Shown: positions 27,191-36,431, counted from the first letter of the stretch. The stretch is 64,000 nt of DNA from Domibacillus sp. DTU_2020_1001157_1_SI_ALB_TIR_016 (GCF_032341995.1 NZ_CP135439.1:1488001-1552000), one strand, 5' to 3'. Numbers and translations are program-made. The notes: a model not told the origin generated them from the sequence alone.

Positions 27191-27629
27191 TAACCAGGGG
27201 GATTAGTTTTTGTAAGAGTAAATGTTGGATGGGTAATACCTATTAACTTAATAAATGTTGATTTTTTGAATAGGAAACATTGAAGTAAAAAAAGAATGAA
27301 CATAGGATTAGTAATGAATGCGGTGTACTGTGATACGTTGATTATAAAACGTTCTTTAGAAAATGTTTTTGGCTTGAGTGGAAAGCTTTGTTCCTTCGAC
27401 TGTTTTGTAGGGCTCATTCTCTTCTTTTATGTACTAGTGCCCAGCCGCTGGGAAGTGAACGGAGGGAAAAGGAAGGAAGCTGAAAGTCAGCAAGGTCAAA
27501 AAGCAGATGGAATCCACTTATCACCAAAGAGCAGGTTTGCAAGAAATTATTTCTGAAAATGATAAAATTAAAAGCGGGAAACCCTGAATGATCAATGGTT
27601 TTCCCGCTTTTTATCATTTTATATTTGAA
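27191..27629. other. Decayed stretch with one terminator
   Basis: 439 bp. Open frames here overlap on both strands and show no consistent ribosome site. A possible C-terminal scrap is read at about 27480-27590 (KVKKQMESTYHQRAGL), ending just at the terminator hairpin, but no family can be assigned. Confidence 0.35.
27570..27612. terminator. Terminator, likely bidirectional
   Basis: AAAAGCGGGAAACC pairs with GGTTTTCCCGCTTTT around a 12-base loop; A- and T-runs flank both sides. The minus-strand small gene ends 18 bp beyond. Confidence 0.8.
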
Positions 27630-27776
27630 TTACATATAATCATAAATAGAATCAACAAAATAGAGCCAGTGATAGTATTCAATCTGTGGATCTGTCATCT
27701 TGGAAATTTCTTTCTCATTAAATTTTTGTTGCTCAATTAATTTCTGCACTTTTGAATTTCTTTCTGCTTGGCTCAT
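27630..27776 (-). CDS. Small acidic/aromatic protein, unknown
   Basis: 48 residues (SQAERNSKVQKLIEQQKF then 'DPQIEYYHWLYFVDSIYDYM'). A strong GGGAGG site lies 8 bp before ATG 27776 and the terminator at 27570-27612 serves it, so it is probably expressed. No family recognised. Confidence 0.55.
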   Translation of the reverse strand: MSQAERNSKVQKLIEQQKFNEKEISKMTDPQIEYYHWLYFVDSIYDYM

Positions 27777-28200
27777 CTTAAATCCTCCCTATAGTATGAG
27801 AAGTAACGAAGTATTTAAATATTGAAAACGTTTACTTTTTCCTTGTTTTTATTATATATCTTAATGTGAGATTAAACAAATATCAAATATAGATCATTTT
27901 TCAGGAAATAATATAGAAATGTTATTTATCGCATTACCGGCCAGAAGATTCCTTCAAATTGCTTCGCAATTAGTGGGAGATGAACAAAAAATTAGCGCCG
28001 CATTCCCCTTCAAAATCTCCGATTTAGTGGGGGTTAGGCGCTAAGGTCTATTCTCCTTGTTCTTCTATTTTTTTGTTATACCGATGCTGCTTCCTGCTTA
28101 CCATCATTCCTTTTTCGTATGTAGGAAATGCTCCTGACCGATATATTATCCAAGCAACTTTAGAAAATCCAGTATGATACCAGTATGATAAAAGTATTTC
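27777..28200. other. Intergenic stretch
   Basis: 424 bp with no supported gene. It contains a widely spaced inverted repeat (TTAGCGCC at 27992-27999 and GGCGCTAA at 28036-28043) that could fold with an inner stem. Confidence 0.35.
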
Positions 28201-28463
28201 TTATCTTTCACAAGCAATCCGATCTTTGTCCCGGTCTTTATCTTTGTTAGCATTATAAAGAGCAGAGGATACATACGACTTATAATTTGTTTTTCCACCT
28301 TTATTTTCATCTTAGAATCCTTGACCACGCCACCTTTAAATGCCTTGTTAAGCTCTGTATAGTTTTTAAATCACTTAGCTGCTGCGCCTGTAGAAGTCGG
28401 GGATACTGCTGAGACTTCAAAGGCTAAAGAGGCAGAAGGAACGATTGCAGACTTATGTTTCAT
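28201..28463 (-). pseudogene. Broken Excalibur calcium-binding-domain gene
   Basis: On the minus strand a signal-peptide-like start (ATG at 28463) runs into an in-frame TGA, continues as 'FKNYTELNKAFKGGV', then needs a frameshift to 'NKGGKTNYKSYVSSALYNAN' followed by 'DRDKDRIACER'. Together these match an extracellular Excalibur domain (the DxDxDG-like loop is altered). At least one stop and one frameshift inactivate it. Such domains often follow YncB-type nucleases on mobile elements. Confidence 0.7.
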
Positions 28464-28617
28464 TTTTATCGTACTCAGTTGCCTTGTCATCTTGCTGAAG
28501 GATTCCGGTGGTTCACTACCTACACTACTCGCTATTGCATTATATTATTAATGAGTAATATAATGATACTATGAGCCATATTTGGATAAATAATCTAAAA
28601 AGAGAGCGGTGTCAAAG

Positions 28618-29427
28618 ATGAGTTCGACAAATGGAGGGAGAGCTGGATTCCATTCTGTACTGTTTTATAATAATACCAGGATAGTAAAAGCAACACGTGA
28701 AAGAAATAAGAGGATTAACGTAAAAGTAACATACATAGAGAAGTCAAAGATACAAATGCTTGGTTTGTGTCTTTATGAAATACCATTCGTACGAGGCGCA
28801 TGGTTATTTTTTGAATCATTTATTATAACTTGGAAAATTAATTTTGTACTAATTTCAGCACTTTTTTTATTAAATATAATAAATTGGAGCTCCCACGAAG
28901 AAGTGGATTCTTCTTTAAGTCCTTTTATAATTAACTTTGGTACTAGTATAATATACGATTACCGTTTTCATTTTTCTCTTATCATGGGGTTTTTATTGCT
29001 TTCTTCGTTAATAATAAAAACGACAAATTTAGGTAAATATCATGGAGCTGAACATATGGTGGATAACGCCTATGAAGACTCAAAAAACATAACGTTTGCA
29101 AATGTAATAAACTATTCGAGAATCCATCCTCGGTGCGGAACCAATATAATTGTTTTTGTATTGATATTTTATACCTTACTTTATTCTTTTGTTGATATCA
29201 TATTTCTTCGATTTATTCTGTCTTTCATTTTAGCTTACGAAGTATACTTACTGAAGAATAAGAAGCTAAGCTTCTTTCTGAAACCTGTATACAGACTGGG
29301 AGAAGTTTTTCAAAAGTATTTATTTACTTCTTTACCTGAAAAGACTCATATTGAGGTGGCTATAGCTGCATATGATAAGCTGCTAACTGAAGAGAGTAAA
29401 AATGAAAGCAAAAGTAATAAAAAATGA
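28618..29427 (+). CDS. DUF1385 family membrane protein (YqhQ-like)
   Basis: 269 residues. The family hallmarks are present: N-terminal 'GGRAGFHSVLF', a 'KYHGAEHMVDNAYED' motif and 'HPRCGTNIIVFVLI', with four to five membrane helices. Core Bacillus genomes carry one YqhQ; this AT-rich version with shorter loops in accessory DNA may be a second copy. ATG 28618 is preferred; GTG 28609 is possible. Function unknown. Confidence 0.85.
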   Translation: MSSTNGGRAGFHSVLFYNNTRIVKATRERNKRINVKVTYIEKSKIQMLGLCLYEIPFVRGAWLFFESFIITWKINFVLISALFLLNIINWSSHEEVDSSLSPFIINFGTSIIYDYRFHFSLIMGFLLLSSLIIKTTNLGKYHGAEHMVDNAYEDSKNITFANVINYSRIHPRCGTNIIVFVLIFYTLLYSFVDIIFLRFILSFILAYEVYLLKNKKLSFFLKPVYRLGEVFQKYLFTSLPEKTHIEVAIAAYDKLLTEESKNESKSNKK

Positions 29428-29558
29428 AAAATATTTTGTAGAGCTATAGCATGCTAAGTGTTGACCATTAAAGTAGAAGTTATTACAGTTATCGAACTAA
29501 ATAACTGATTGAAGGAAGAGAGCGCCTAATAATCAAAGTCGAGAAGGGAGAAAGAAAG

Positions 29559-29666
29559 ATGAAAAAGAAATCAAACAAAAGTGAAAGGAATCTAAAAATG
29601 AAAAAAATTGCTGCGCAAGTTATTCAAAGAAATTATGAAGGATTAAAAAAATTAAGTAAGAACTAA
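29559..29666 (+). CDS. Basic miniprotein, unknown
   Basis: 35 residues, strongly basic (about one third lysine/arginine), with AGAAGGGAG 8 bp before the ATG. Too short for a family call. Confidence 0.45.
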   Translation: MKKKSNKSERNLKMKKIAAQVIQRNYEGLKKLSKN

Positions 29667-30160
29667 AAAATTAAAGATCATAGAACTCAGTGTAAGTAGA
29701 AAGGTTAGTGTGATCCGTTAAATTATAGAAGCTTCTAGGCTTATTTCGGCAAAAATTTATTTCATCTCATACATTTTTCGCACATAAGTATACCCTTGGC
29801 GGTGCGGAATATGTATCCAAATCCATTAAGATAGGAAACCCTTTAAGCTAAAGGGTTTTTCTGTTTAAAAAATGATAGAGAATCTTTTTACCATAAAGCT
29901 ACGATAAACCAATCAGCAAATCTGATCGATACAATATCTTTATTACAATAGGAGCCATATGTCAGAAGAGAGCGGTCAATTTCTGGTTTCAACGACTTTA
30001 CTACGCCTTTGCCTTCTGTAATTTATAAGTCTGATGTTACGTAATAATTCCTTTGGAATGTAGAATCTAATTTTAACTATAATATCATAGGCTTATATAG
30101 TATTATTTAACTAGTTATGAACATGTGTCTAAGGAAATAATGCTAAAGAAGGGTCTTGCC
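29667..30160. other. Intergenic stretch with terminator and a CGCAC...GTGCG motif
   Basis: 494 bp. It holds a CGCAC(18)GTGCG hairpin motif at 29779-29806 that recurs at 32276-32303, and a terminator-like AAACCCTTTA/TAAAGGGTTT hairpin (29836-29860). No gene is supported. Confidence 0.45.
29836..29862 (+). terminator. Terminator-like hairpin
   Basis: AAACCCTTTA/TAAAGGGTTT with a three-base loop and T-run. Confidence 0.65.
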
Positions 30161-31575
30161 ATGAATGGAAAAACATATCGAAAAACCCCCATTGAAGCAA
30201 TGCAACAAAGAATATTACACAGAAAAGAACTAATAGACAAAGTAAGGACTCAAATGCCTCCTTTAATAAAAGATGATAAAAATTTTATATCTGGTTCTGA
30301 ACAAAAGACGGATCAAAAAGAAGATAGGGCGGCACGCAATGAAGAAAAAAAGCTTAAGAAAAAATTAAGTGAACAAAATGAGTTGATTTCTCAATTAAAA
30401 AAAGAATTAACCAAGTATAAAGATGTGAATGCTAACTTAAAGAAGGAAAATTGGGAAACAAAACAAAAAGTTTCATATATAGAGACCAGTTATAAAGATC
30501 TCTTAGAGAAGCAAAAAGAAAGTTTATTCTTTGAACAAACTCTAAGAAAGAAAGCGGAAAATGAGCTTGAGAAGTTGAGAAAAGAAAGAGCTTTAAATAA
30601 TAAGGGAATGCGTAAGCAATTACAGTTGGCAGACCAAGTGAAACAGCTAAAAGACAAAAATGCTACACTTAGACATAAATTAGAAAATTATGATTCCTTT
30701 ACCAAGAAGAGTACGGGAACCTCAAAGCTGAGGTAGCAGACTTACAAAAACAAATAGATCGTTATAAGGCTTTTGAGCATAATATCCAAGAAAATCCGAA
30801 ATCTTTATTAAAGTATCTCGAAAAGCGAATTGATGGAGAATCCCTGTCCGAGTTATTACAGTTAATTGAAAGATCGATTACAAGAGAGAATTTACAATAT
30901 TTTTATCGTGGCAGTCATAATTTATTCTACCTTTGGATGAGGCGTGTAAATTTAGTGAAACATCATTCTCAAAAACACAAGGAAAGATATAAATTAAGAA
31001 ACACTAAAAACACTAGTAATTACGAGAGAATTGGATTTATTACGCTTGAAAATAATTCATGGCAATTTGTCGATTATACGGATACGTCTAATGTTCAGTC
31101 CTACTTTATAAGGGACAATTTGAGCAAACAGCCGCTTGTTGAGGAATGCCCAGTTAAGGCAATCCTTCAAGACGGTCAGGCCCTGATTGTTGAGACTTAT
31201 GCTTGGGAAATACCATCTTCTCCAATTAATAACAGGAAGATGAAAAATGACTTAACAGAACCAAAAAATTACCTCAGGTTTGGAAATTTTAAGATTTTAG
31301 TTATCGGTGCTCGGTTTATGAATGATTATAGAAACCGATTAGAGAATCATGGCTGCTCGGTGGAATTGCATAATCCGTATGAGGAAAGCTATGAAGTATT
31401 AAAAGGAAAATTAAACAGAGCGGAGATTGTTCTTGTTTGTGAACGGCATGTTCCTCATAGTATATGGAACTATGTAGATAGAAACCAGCCATATGTTACT
31501 GTCTTAAAAAAAGATAGCAAAGATCTAATTTCAAGCTTTACCTACCTTACTTTATGCAGGTGTGAGCTAATTTAA
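30161..31575 (+). pseudogene. Frameshifted coiled-coil protein with C-terminal DUF2325 domain
   Basis: The first frame gives about 190 residues, mostly lysine/glutamate-rich coiled coil (residues 60-185), and ends at 30736. A second frame, open from 30694, continues the coiled coil (YGNLKAEVADLQKQIDRYK) and ends in a DUF2325-like Rossmann domain ('FKILVIGARFMNDYRNRLEN', 'LNRAEIVLVCERHVPHS'). One missing base near 30688-30694 explains the break. ATG 30161 has AAGAAGGG upstream. DUF2325 proteins with long coiled coils are found near defence and mobile genes; the role is unknown. Confidence 0.75.
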
Positions 31576-31887
31576 TGACGATGGTAACAGTATGTTGCTT
31601 AAGTATTCCGAAAAAAGTTCTGCTCGTTTATTGAAATAGTAAATGAAAAAGATATATTCTTATTAAGAAAAGATACTACACAACAGTCTCTATAAATAGG
31701 TCTGTGGATGTAAGCCAACTTAGATAATCATAAAGTTTTGCCCATCTAGTCGCCTATCAAGAGGTTTATTTAATTAATGGTAGTTCCTTTGTAGAAAATG
31801 GCTTTGTATCACTCAATATTTTATTGTGGATTGAGACTGTTTAAAATCACGAACCTTTATTTTGAAGAAACGAATGGAGGAGTAAAC
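31576..31887. other. Intergenic stretch containing repeat C copy 1
   Basis: 312 bp with only the 46-bp direct repeat (31731-31776) as a recognisable feature. Confidence 0.4.
31731..31776. repeat. Direct repeat C, copy 1
   Basis: 46 bp that recurs at 32141-32186 with roughly 80 percent identity; both share AGTTTTGCCCA and ATCAAGAG. The two copies bracket the 71-residue protein gene. Confidence 0.6.
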
Positions 31888-32103
31888 GTGTGGAAATTAT
31901 TATTTAACTTTATCAAACGAAAAAAAGAAAAAGAACTACAGCTTGTTGATCTGGAACAGCTGCAACGTATTGTTGCATTAGCAATGAAACCAATGGGTGA
32001 ACCAAAGGTTCCACTCTACAGGGATAAAAATGCAAAAAAAAGAGCCTTCCGTGTAATTCAAGGTTCGAAACCGAAACAACATAATGAAAAGAAAGAGCTC
32101 TGA
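31888..32103 (+). CDS. Small basic protein, unknown
   Basis: 71 residues: an amphipathic start (WKLLFNFIKRKKEKELQLVD), then a basic C-terminus. GTG 31888 is preferred since GGAGGAG lies 6 bp upstream; the frame is open earlier without a site. It lies between two direct repeats, as a cassette would. Confidence 0.5.
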   Translation: MWKLLFNFIKRKKEKELQLVDLEQLQRIVALAMKPMGEPKVPLYRDKNAKKRAFRVIQGSKPKQHNEKKEL

Positions 32104-32140
32104 AAATAAAGCATGATTTGTATTACCGCTATTCACATAT

Positions 32141-32186
32141 TATAGTTTTGCCCAACACTTGCCCATCAAGAGATTTTATTTAACTA
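32141..32186. repeat. Direct repeat C, copy 2
   Basis: Second copy of the 46-bp repeat at 31731-31776, in the same orientation. Confidence 0.6.
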
Positions 32187-32306
32187 TTACTTATTCCGGG
32201 TATTTATTTAGAAACAACGGTATATCAAGGTTTTAATGGGTTAAATTTTCTTTGTTGAGTGTAAAAGATCTGTTCCGCACACAAGTAAATCCCTGGGAGT
32301 GCGAGC

Positions 32307-32438
32307 ATGGAGTTGACCTGGTTTGATAAAATCCCGAACGTTAAGCTCCCCAACTTAGAGAGAATAGGCCACGAAATACATGCAGATGACTGGCAGACGA
32401 TCATTCACGCGATTTCAGCACACTTCCTAAAAGAATAA
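32307..32438 (+). CDS. Small protein, unknown
   Basis: 43 residues (MELTWFDKIPNVKLPNLERI, then 'DDWQTIIHAISAHFLKE'). It follows the CGCAC...GTGCG motif and has a strong terminator after it, which supports a real transcript. A weak CTGGGAG site precedes the ATG. Confidence 0.45.
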   Translation: MELTWFDKIPNVKLPNLERIGHEIHADDWQTIIHAISAHFLKE

Positions 32439-32439
32439 G

Positions 32440-32480
32440 AAAAGGGCTGCACACTGGATGATCCGCTGGCAGCCCTTTTT
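32440..32480. terminator. Terminator between convergent genes
   Basis: AAAAGGGCTGC/GCAGCCCTTTT around an 18-base loop, T-run on one side and A-run on the other. Confidence 0.8.
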
Positions 32481-32485
32481 AGTGA

Positions 32486-32770
32486 TTACAGCTTTTTCTG
32501 TCCATCCCGCCGGGCAATTTCCTCTCTGACAATAAGAGCAAAATCATCATTGCCAAACAGGGACAGTACGCCGAGCAGCGTTTCATTCGGCACAGTCAAG
32601 GCAAGTGCGTCCTTTAAAGCCTGATTCCTTGACTGCTCAGGATAGGCTTTCAAGTATACGGCTTCCGGGTCCAAATCATGATTGATGCACCATTGTGCGA
32701 ACACCAAAATCATCATATTCTCTTCTTTCTGGTAGCTCTGCACAATAAATTCTTCCATTTCCTTTGACAT
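32486..32770 (-). CDS. Hypothetical helical protein
   Basis: 94 residues, helical and acidic ('MSKEMEEFIVQSYQKEENM', 'ALALTVPNETLLGVLSLFG'). ATG 32770 is favoured for the GAGG upstream. GC content is closer to the core genes than its neighbours. Family not recognised. Confidence 0.6.
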   Translation of the reverse strand: MSKEMEEFIVQSYQKEENMMILVFAQWCINHDLDPEAVYLKAYPEQSRNQALKDALALTVPNETLLGVLSLFGNDDFALIVREEIARRDGQKKL

Positions 32771-32965
32771 TCCATCTTTCCTCACACAGATTACCTTGCT
32801 TCATTGTATCGGGATCATCTTTCGCACTCAAGCACTATCCTTCCCAGTAAGATACTAATTCTTTTCTTTCCGATTACACCATTGGAGCGTTTTAGCCAAA
32901 AATCAGTAAACATTCACAAGTATTTGTTAAAATAGTTTAATAGACAGTAAAAGGAAGTGTCCTTG

Positions 32966-33841
32966 ATGGAAAAAGAAGAGTTTTTGCAAAAAATCTCAAA
33001 GCTGAATATCTGGCAGAAAAATGGCGAGCGTGCGCCGCATAAGCCGCTTGTTTTATTATTTGCACTGGGAAAAATCCAAAATGAACAGATGCAGGCTTTT
33101 CGCTTTGAAGAGGTGGAAGATTCACTGGAAAAACTGCTCATTGACTTTGGACCGCCGCGTAAAAGCAATCATCCAGAACAGCCATTTGTTCGTCTTAAGA
33201 ATGATGGAGTGTGGAAAATAACAAAGCCTGTTCCTTCAACCTCTATTTCAAAACGTTTTCTTCGCCAGGAAAATATAGGCGGCGGATTTACAGACGAAGC
33301 GTACCAGCTGCTACTTGCTCATCCGGAGCTGGTTCAGGAAGCAGCATACACACTGTTGAACCTTCATTTTCCGGATACATTTTATGAGGATATATTGGAA
33401 GCAGTTGGGCTCGATTTTTCAAATTTCAGCATGCAAAGAAAAAAGCGTGATCCTAAATTTAGAGATAAAATATTGCGCGCATATGGCTATTCATGCGCCG
33501 TCTGCGGATTTAACGTCAGACTCGGGCATACATTAGTCGGTATTGAAGCAGCCCATATTAAATGGCACCAGGCAGGCGGACCGGACATTGAGGAAAATGG
33601 GATCGCTTTATGCTCCCTGCATCATAAATTATTTGACCGGGGTGTTTTTACATTAAATCCTGAACGCATTTTAATCGTTTCAGAAGAAGCACACGGAACG
33701 AACGGGTTTGAGGAATGGCTTTTAAAATATCACAGCAAGCCAATCGCAAAACCGATCAGCCAATCCTATGAGCCGGATCAGTCTTTTTTGTCCTGGCATG
33801 TGAAGGAAGTGTTTAAAGGTCCGGAACGGTATATCTACTAA
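32966..33841 (+). CDS. HNH restriction endonuclease with N-terminal sulfur-binding-type domain (ScoMcrA/SprMcrA-like)
   Basis: 291 residues. The N-terminal 140 residues ('WQKNGERAPHKPLVLLFALG', 'KSNHPEQPFVRL') match the SBD-like domain of phosphorothioate-DNA-binding type IV enzymes. The C-terminal part is an HNH nuclease: CAVCGF, 'VGIEAAHIKWHQAGGP', 'NGIALCSLHHKLFDRGVF'. Such enzymes cut DNA carrying phosphorothioate or modified cytosine. No dnd genes are in the window, as expected for a restriction enzyme directed against foreign modified DNA. ATG 32966 with AAGGAAG 9 bp upstream. Confidence 0.85.
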   Translation: MEKEEFLQKISKLNIWQKNGERAPHKPLVLLFALGKIQNEQMQAFRFEEVEDSLEKLLIDFGPPRKSNHPEQPFVRLKNDGVWKITKPVPSTSISKRFLRQENIGGGFTDEAYQLLLAHPELVQEAAYTLLNLHFPDTFYEDILEAVGLDFSNFSMQRKKRDPKFRDKILRAYGYSCAVCGFNVRLGHTLVGIEAAHIKWHQAGGPDIEENGIALCSLHHKLFDRGVFTLNPERILIVSEEAHGTNGFEEWLLKYHSKPIAKPISQSYEPDQSFLSWHVKEVFKGPERYIY

Positions 33842-34067
33842 AATAGCATGTAATCATGAAAAAGTAATTGCGAATAGAAGAGGCAGCTGTTTGACTACCG
33901 ATATACCGTATGCTAGAGCCTATATTGAATAGGTGACAGGTTTTCTCTTTAAATTCATATTGGCGTGTGACTGAGTCTTTCGGTGATTAATTCAAAATGA
34001 TTGAAAGTACTGAATAACTTCTTAAGTACTTGAGTAGTTATTAGATAATAGAACAGAAAGGTGCAAA

Positions 34068-34940
34068 ATGATGACTCTATCATTCTTAGAAGAAACATGG
34101 GGAGGGTTAACCTGGACTCCTTGGTACACCTTTGATGAAATAATGAAAGATAAACACTTTATCCCAACTTTGCCCGGTGTATATCGTATTAAGCCAAAGG
34201 GTCAGAACAAGCTCATGTATATAGGACAAACAGGGCGTAACTTGCGAGAACGAGTAACAGACCTTATTCGAAATACTGTTAAAGAAGAGATGCCTTTTAA
34301 TGACCCACATACAGCTGGTCCCTCTTTATGGTCCTGGAGGGACGCTGAAGGATGGGAGTTCGAATGCTCCGTTTCTACAGTAGATCTAACTAAAAATAGC
34401 CGAGAAGGGCTAGAATGTTTTCTTCTGTGGAGTTATCGATTGGAAACTGGGCAGTCAACTGTTTGTAATCATGGTAGATTTCACCAAGACTATGAAAAGT
34501 CAAGAGGGCGTAAAAGTGGTTTTCGTGGAGGTAAACTACAAGATTCGGTACCTCGTAACCCTTCATGGGGTGAAAGTTTCCCTCCATTACACGTTCAAGG
34601 TACCCCATTGTCATTAAATTTTATGGGATTTCCTTGGTCAAATTTTATAGGAGCAAATCAATTGTCTGATGTGCCTCTTCAAAAAGGTGTTTATCGTATC
34701 AAAGGACTTAAAACAAATACCCTTTTATATATTGGACAATCAAATCAATTAAATAATAGGCTTAGGCAGCATACAAGAAAGAATTGGGGGCAAGAAGTGA
34801 ATTTCTCTTATTGTATAATTGAAAATGCAAAAGATTATCATTTAAAAGAAATTGAAAACGACTTAATTGGTGCTTATTACGCTACAGAAAATAGTGTCCC
34901 AACGTTTCAGTTTAAAAATCTAAAAGAGGGTAGACTATAA
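34068..34940 (+). CDS. Protein with two GIY-YIG-like nuclease domains
   Basis: 290 residues. Two GIY-YIG-type segments are visible: 'PGVYRIKPKGQNKLMYIGQT' with Arg in 'GRNLRERV' (residues 36-70), and 'KGVYRIKGLKTNTLLYIGQS' with 'LNNRLRQH' and later 'EIENDLIGAYYATEN' (residues 205-280). The second keeps a Glu that could bind metal; the first is followed by 'EGLECFLLWSYRLETGQ'. Tandem copies in one chain suggest an intramolecular dimer. Single AGAAAGGTG ribosome site before ATG 34068. Its job is unknown; the position among nucleases suggests defence or mobility. Confidence 0.75.
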   Translation: MMTLSFLEETWGGLTWTPWYTFDEIMKDKHFIPTLPGVYRIKPKGQNKLMYIGQTGRNLRERVTDLIRNTVKEEMPFNDPHTAGPSLWSWRDAEGWEFECSVSTVDLTKNSREGLECFLLWSYRLETGQSTVCNHGRFHQDYEKSRGRKSGFRGGKLQDSVPRNPSWGESFPPLHVQGTPLSLNFMGFPWSNFIGANQLSDVPLQKGVYRIKGLKTNTLLYIGQSNQLNNRLRQHTRKNWGQEVNFSYCIIENAKDYHLKEIENDLIGAYYATENSVPTFQFKNLKEGRL

Positions 34941-35298
34941 AAATAGCCTACCTTCTTTTAATTTGACCTCCCGTAATAATATTTTTATTCACTATTTTAA
35001 GAAAACAGGTCGTCAAATTTTATACTTTCAAGAATAAAACCAAGAATTTTGTAGTTGCGTAGCGATCTACATTCCTACATAGAATAACGTTAATGGATAA
35101 ACAAGTATATCCCAATCATTGTCGCAATAAAATTACTGTTTTAGAGTATACCTTTATTTATTTTACTGTCAAAAATATTCTCGTTTCTACAAAGTTTTTG
35201 ATTATGAGAACACAGGAGCTCATTAAGTGCTAATATTTTTACCACAATATTAATTGTAATATAAAGGAATTAGTTGCACCTCAGAGTAGGAGGAAGAA
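34941..35298. other. Intergenic stretch
   Basis: 358 bp, very AT-rich, no supported gene or strong hairpin. The next gene's ribosome site (AGGAGGAAG) is at its end. Confidence 0.4.
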
Positions 35299-36009
35299 AT
35301 GAAAACTTTAATTATTACTTCATGCACAAAAGATAAAATATATAAGATTGAGAACCAGTTAAATAAAGAGGACTTTTTAAATCCTAGTGCCTTAACAAAA
35401 AAAGAAGAGGAATTACGTTCTTTTAAGGTTAAGGCTCGGGATATGTATAAAGGACGACAACATCTAAGAGTTATGGAAGGCATTAATCTTCTGAGAAGTA
35501 GCTTTATTGACAATATTGTAGACTTATCTATCATATCAGCCGGTTATGGCTTGTTGGAAGAAACAGCCGAAATCGTACCCTATAACGTCACCTTTGCAGA
35601 AATGAAAAAAAATGAAATAACAGAGTGGTCAAGATATTTAAATATCAATAAGGATACTAGTACTAAAATAAAATCATATGATTTAGTTATATTTTTATTA
35701 GGAGAAGAGTATCTTCGCTCACTAGATCTTCCTTTTTTAGAAACAAAAAATGATCAAAAGTTGATTTTTCTGGGAGGTAAAGCGAGCAAAAAGCTTATCC
35801 CTAATGAAGCCCCTTATTACTACATAGAAATAGGGCATCAAGATGCTAAGGCTTTCAACGAGATGTCTATTAGTATTAAAGGTCAGCTCTTTAAACTGTT
35901 GGCTCAAGAAATAGTTTTAAACGGTATGGAAGTTTTTGACTATATTTATGATGATCCTCAAAAACTACTCCCTCTTTTAGAAAAGTATCGGAAACCTGAA
36001 ATAGAGTAG
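35299..36009 (+). CDS. DUF6884/YaaA-like protein
   Basis: 236 residues with 'LIITSCTKDKIY' at the N-terminus, 'KARDMYKGRQH', 'DLSIISAGYGLLEE' and 'VPYNVTFAEM'. This layout is shared by DUF6884 and YaaA-like proteins, which are related to the C-terminal part of archaeosine/queuine transglycosylase-like DpdA. Such domains appear in DNA-modification and phage-defence loci. ATG 35299 with AGGAGGAAG upstream. It follows the tandem GIY-YIG gene in the same orientation, but 358 bp apart. Confidence 0.6.
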   Translation: MKTLIITSCTKDKIYKIENQLNKEDFLNPSALTKKEEELRSFKVKARDMYKGRQHLRVMEGINLLRSSFIDNIVDLSIISAGYGLLEETAEIVPYNVTFAEMKKNEITEWSRYLNINKDTSTKIKSYDLVIFLLGEEYLRSLDLPFLETKNDQKLIFLGGKASKKLIPNEAPYYYIEIGHQDAKAFNEMSISIKGQLFKLLAQEIVLNGMEVFDYIYDDPQKLLPLLEKYRKPEIE

Positions 36010-36257
36010 CTGTCTTAACTTGTTGAAGATAAAATTAGTCCACCCAAAGAAGGAAATCGTTAAGTGGAACAATAAAGAAATCTCGTATGTTAAAAAATAT
36101 ATGATTTATTCAGGCGCACTCTATTTTCCTTAGTTCTTTGTATAAGGATATTTCATTATGAGAAACCTTTAATAACAGGCTTGAAAGGATAAATTCTTGG
36201 TCACCAACCTGTAACCAATCCGTGATGCTAATTAAATAAATACTTGCAATCCTCTAC

Positions 36258-36330
36258 GATTCCTCAGCTCAGCTGGGAGAGCGATATCTTAACAAGGTAG
36301 AGGTCGCTGGTTCAAACCCAGTAGGAATCA
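36258..36330 (+). tRNA. tRNA-Val-like gene (anticodon AAC), probably a degenerate attachment-site copy
   Basis: Exactly 73 nt fold as a tRNA: acceptor GATTCCT/AGGAATC, D-stem GCTC/GAGC, T-stem GCTGG/CCAGT with TTCAAAC loop, discriminator A, no encoded CCA (TCA follows). The anticodon loop reads TTAACAA, giving AAC; Bacillus normally uses GAC and TAC for valine. Position 8 is C rather than T and the anticodon stem has a mismatch (A27-G43). It is followed by a terminator and an integrase remnant, the usual layout of an integrated element, so it may be non-functional. Confidence 0.5.
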
Positions 36331-36338
36331 TCAATGTT

Positions 36339-36381
36339 TAAAACCGTAAATCCTTGGTAGATAAGGGTTGGCGGTTTTTTT
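36339..36381 (+). terminator. Terminator after the tRNA-like gene
   Basis: AAAACCG..AATCCTT pairs with AAGGGTT..CGGTTTT, then T-run; the same hairpin occurs after the second tRNA fragment at about 49419-49461. Confidence 0.65.
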
Positions 36382-36431
36382 ATTTTATTCTCTTGTAGCG
36401 GTTTTGCTTCGTTGGTCACAAGGAAATAAAA

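Noticed and set aside
27296..27556. 86-codon frame
   Set aside because: No ribosome site and no family; composition changes abruptly within it.
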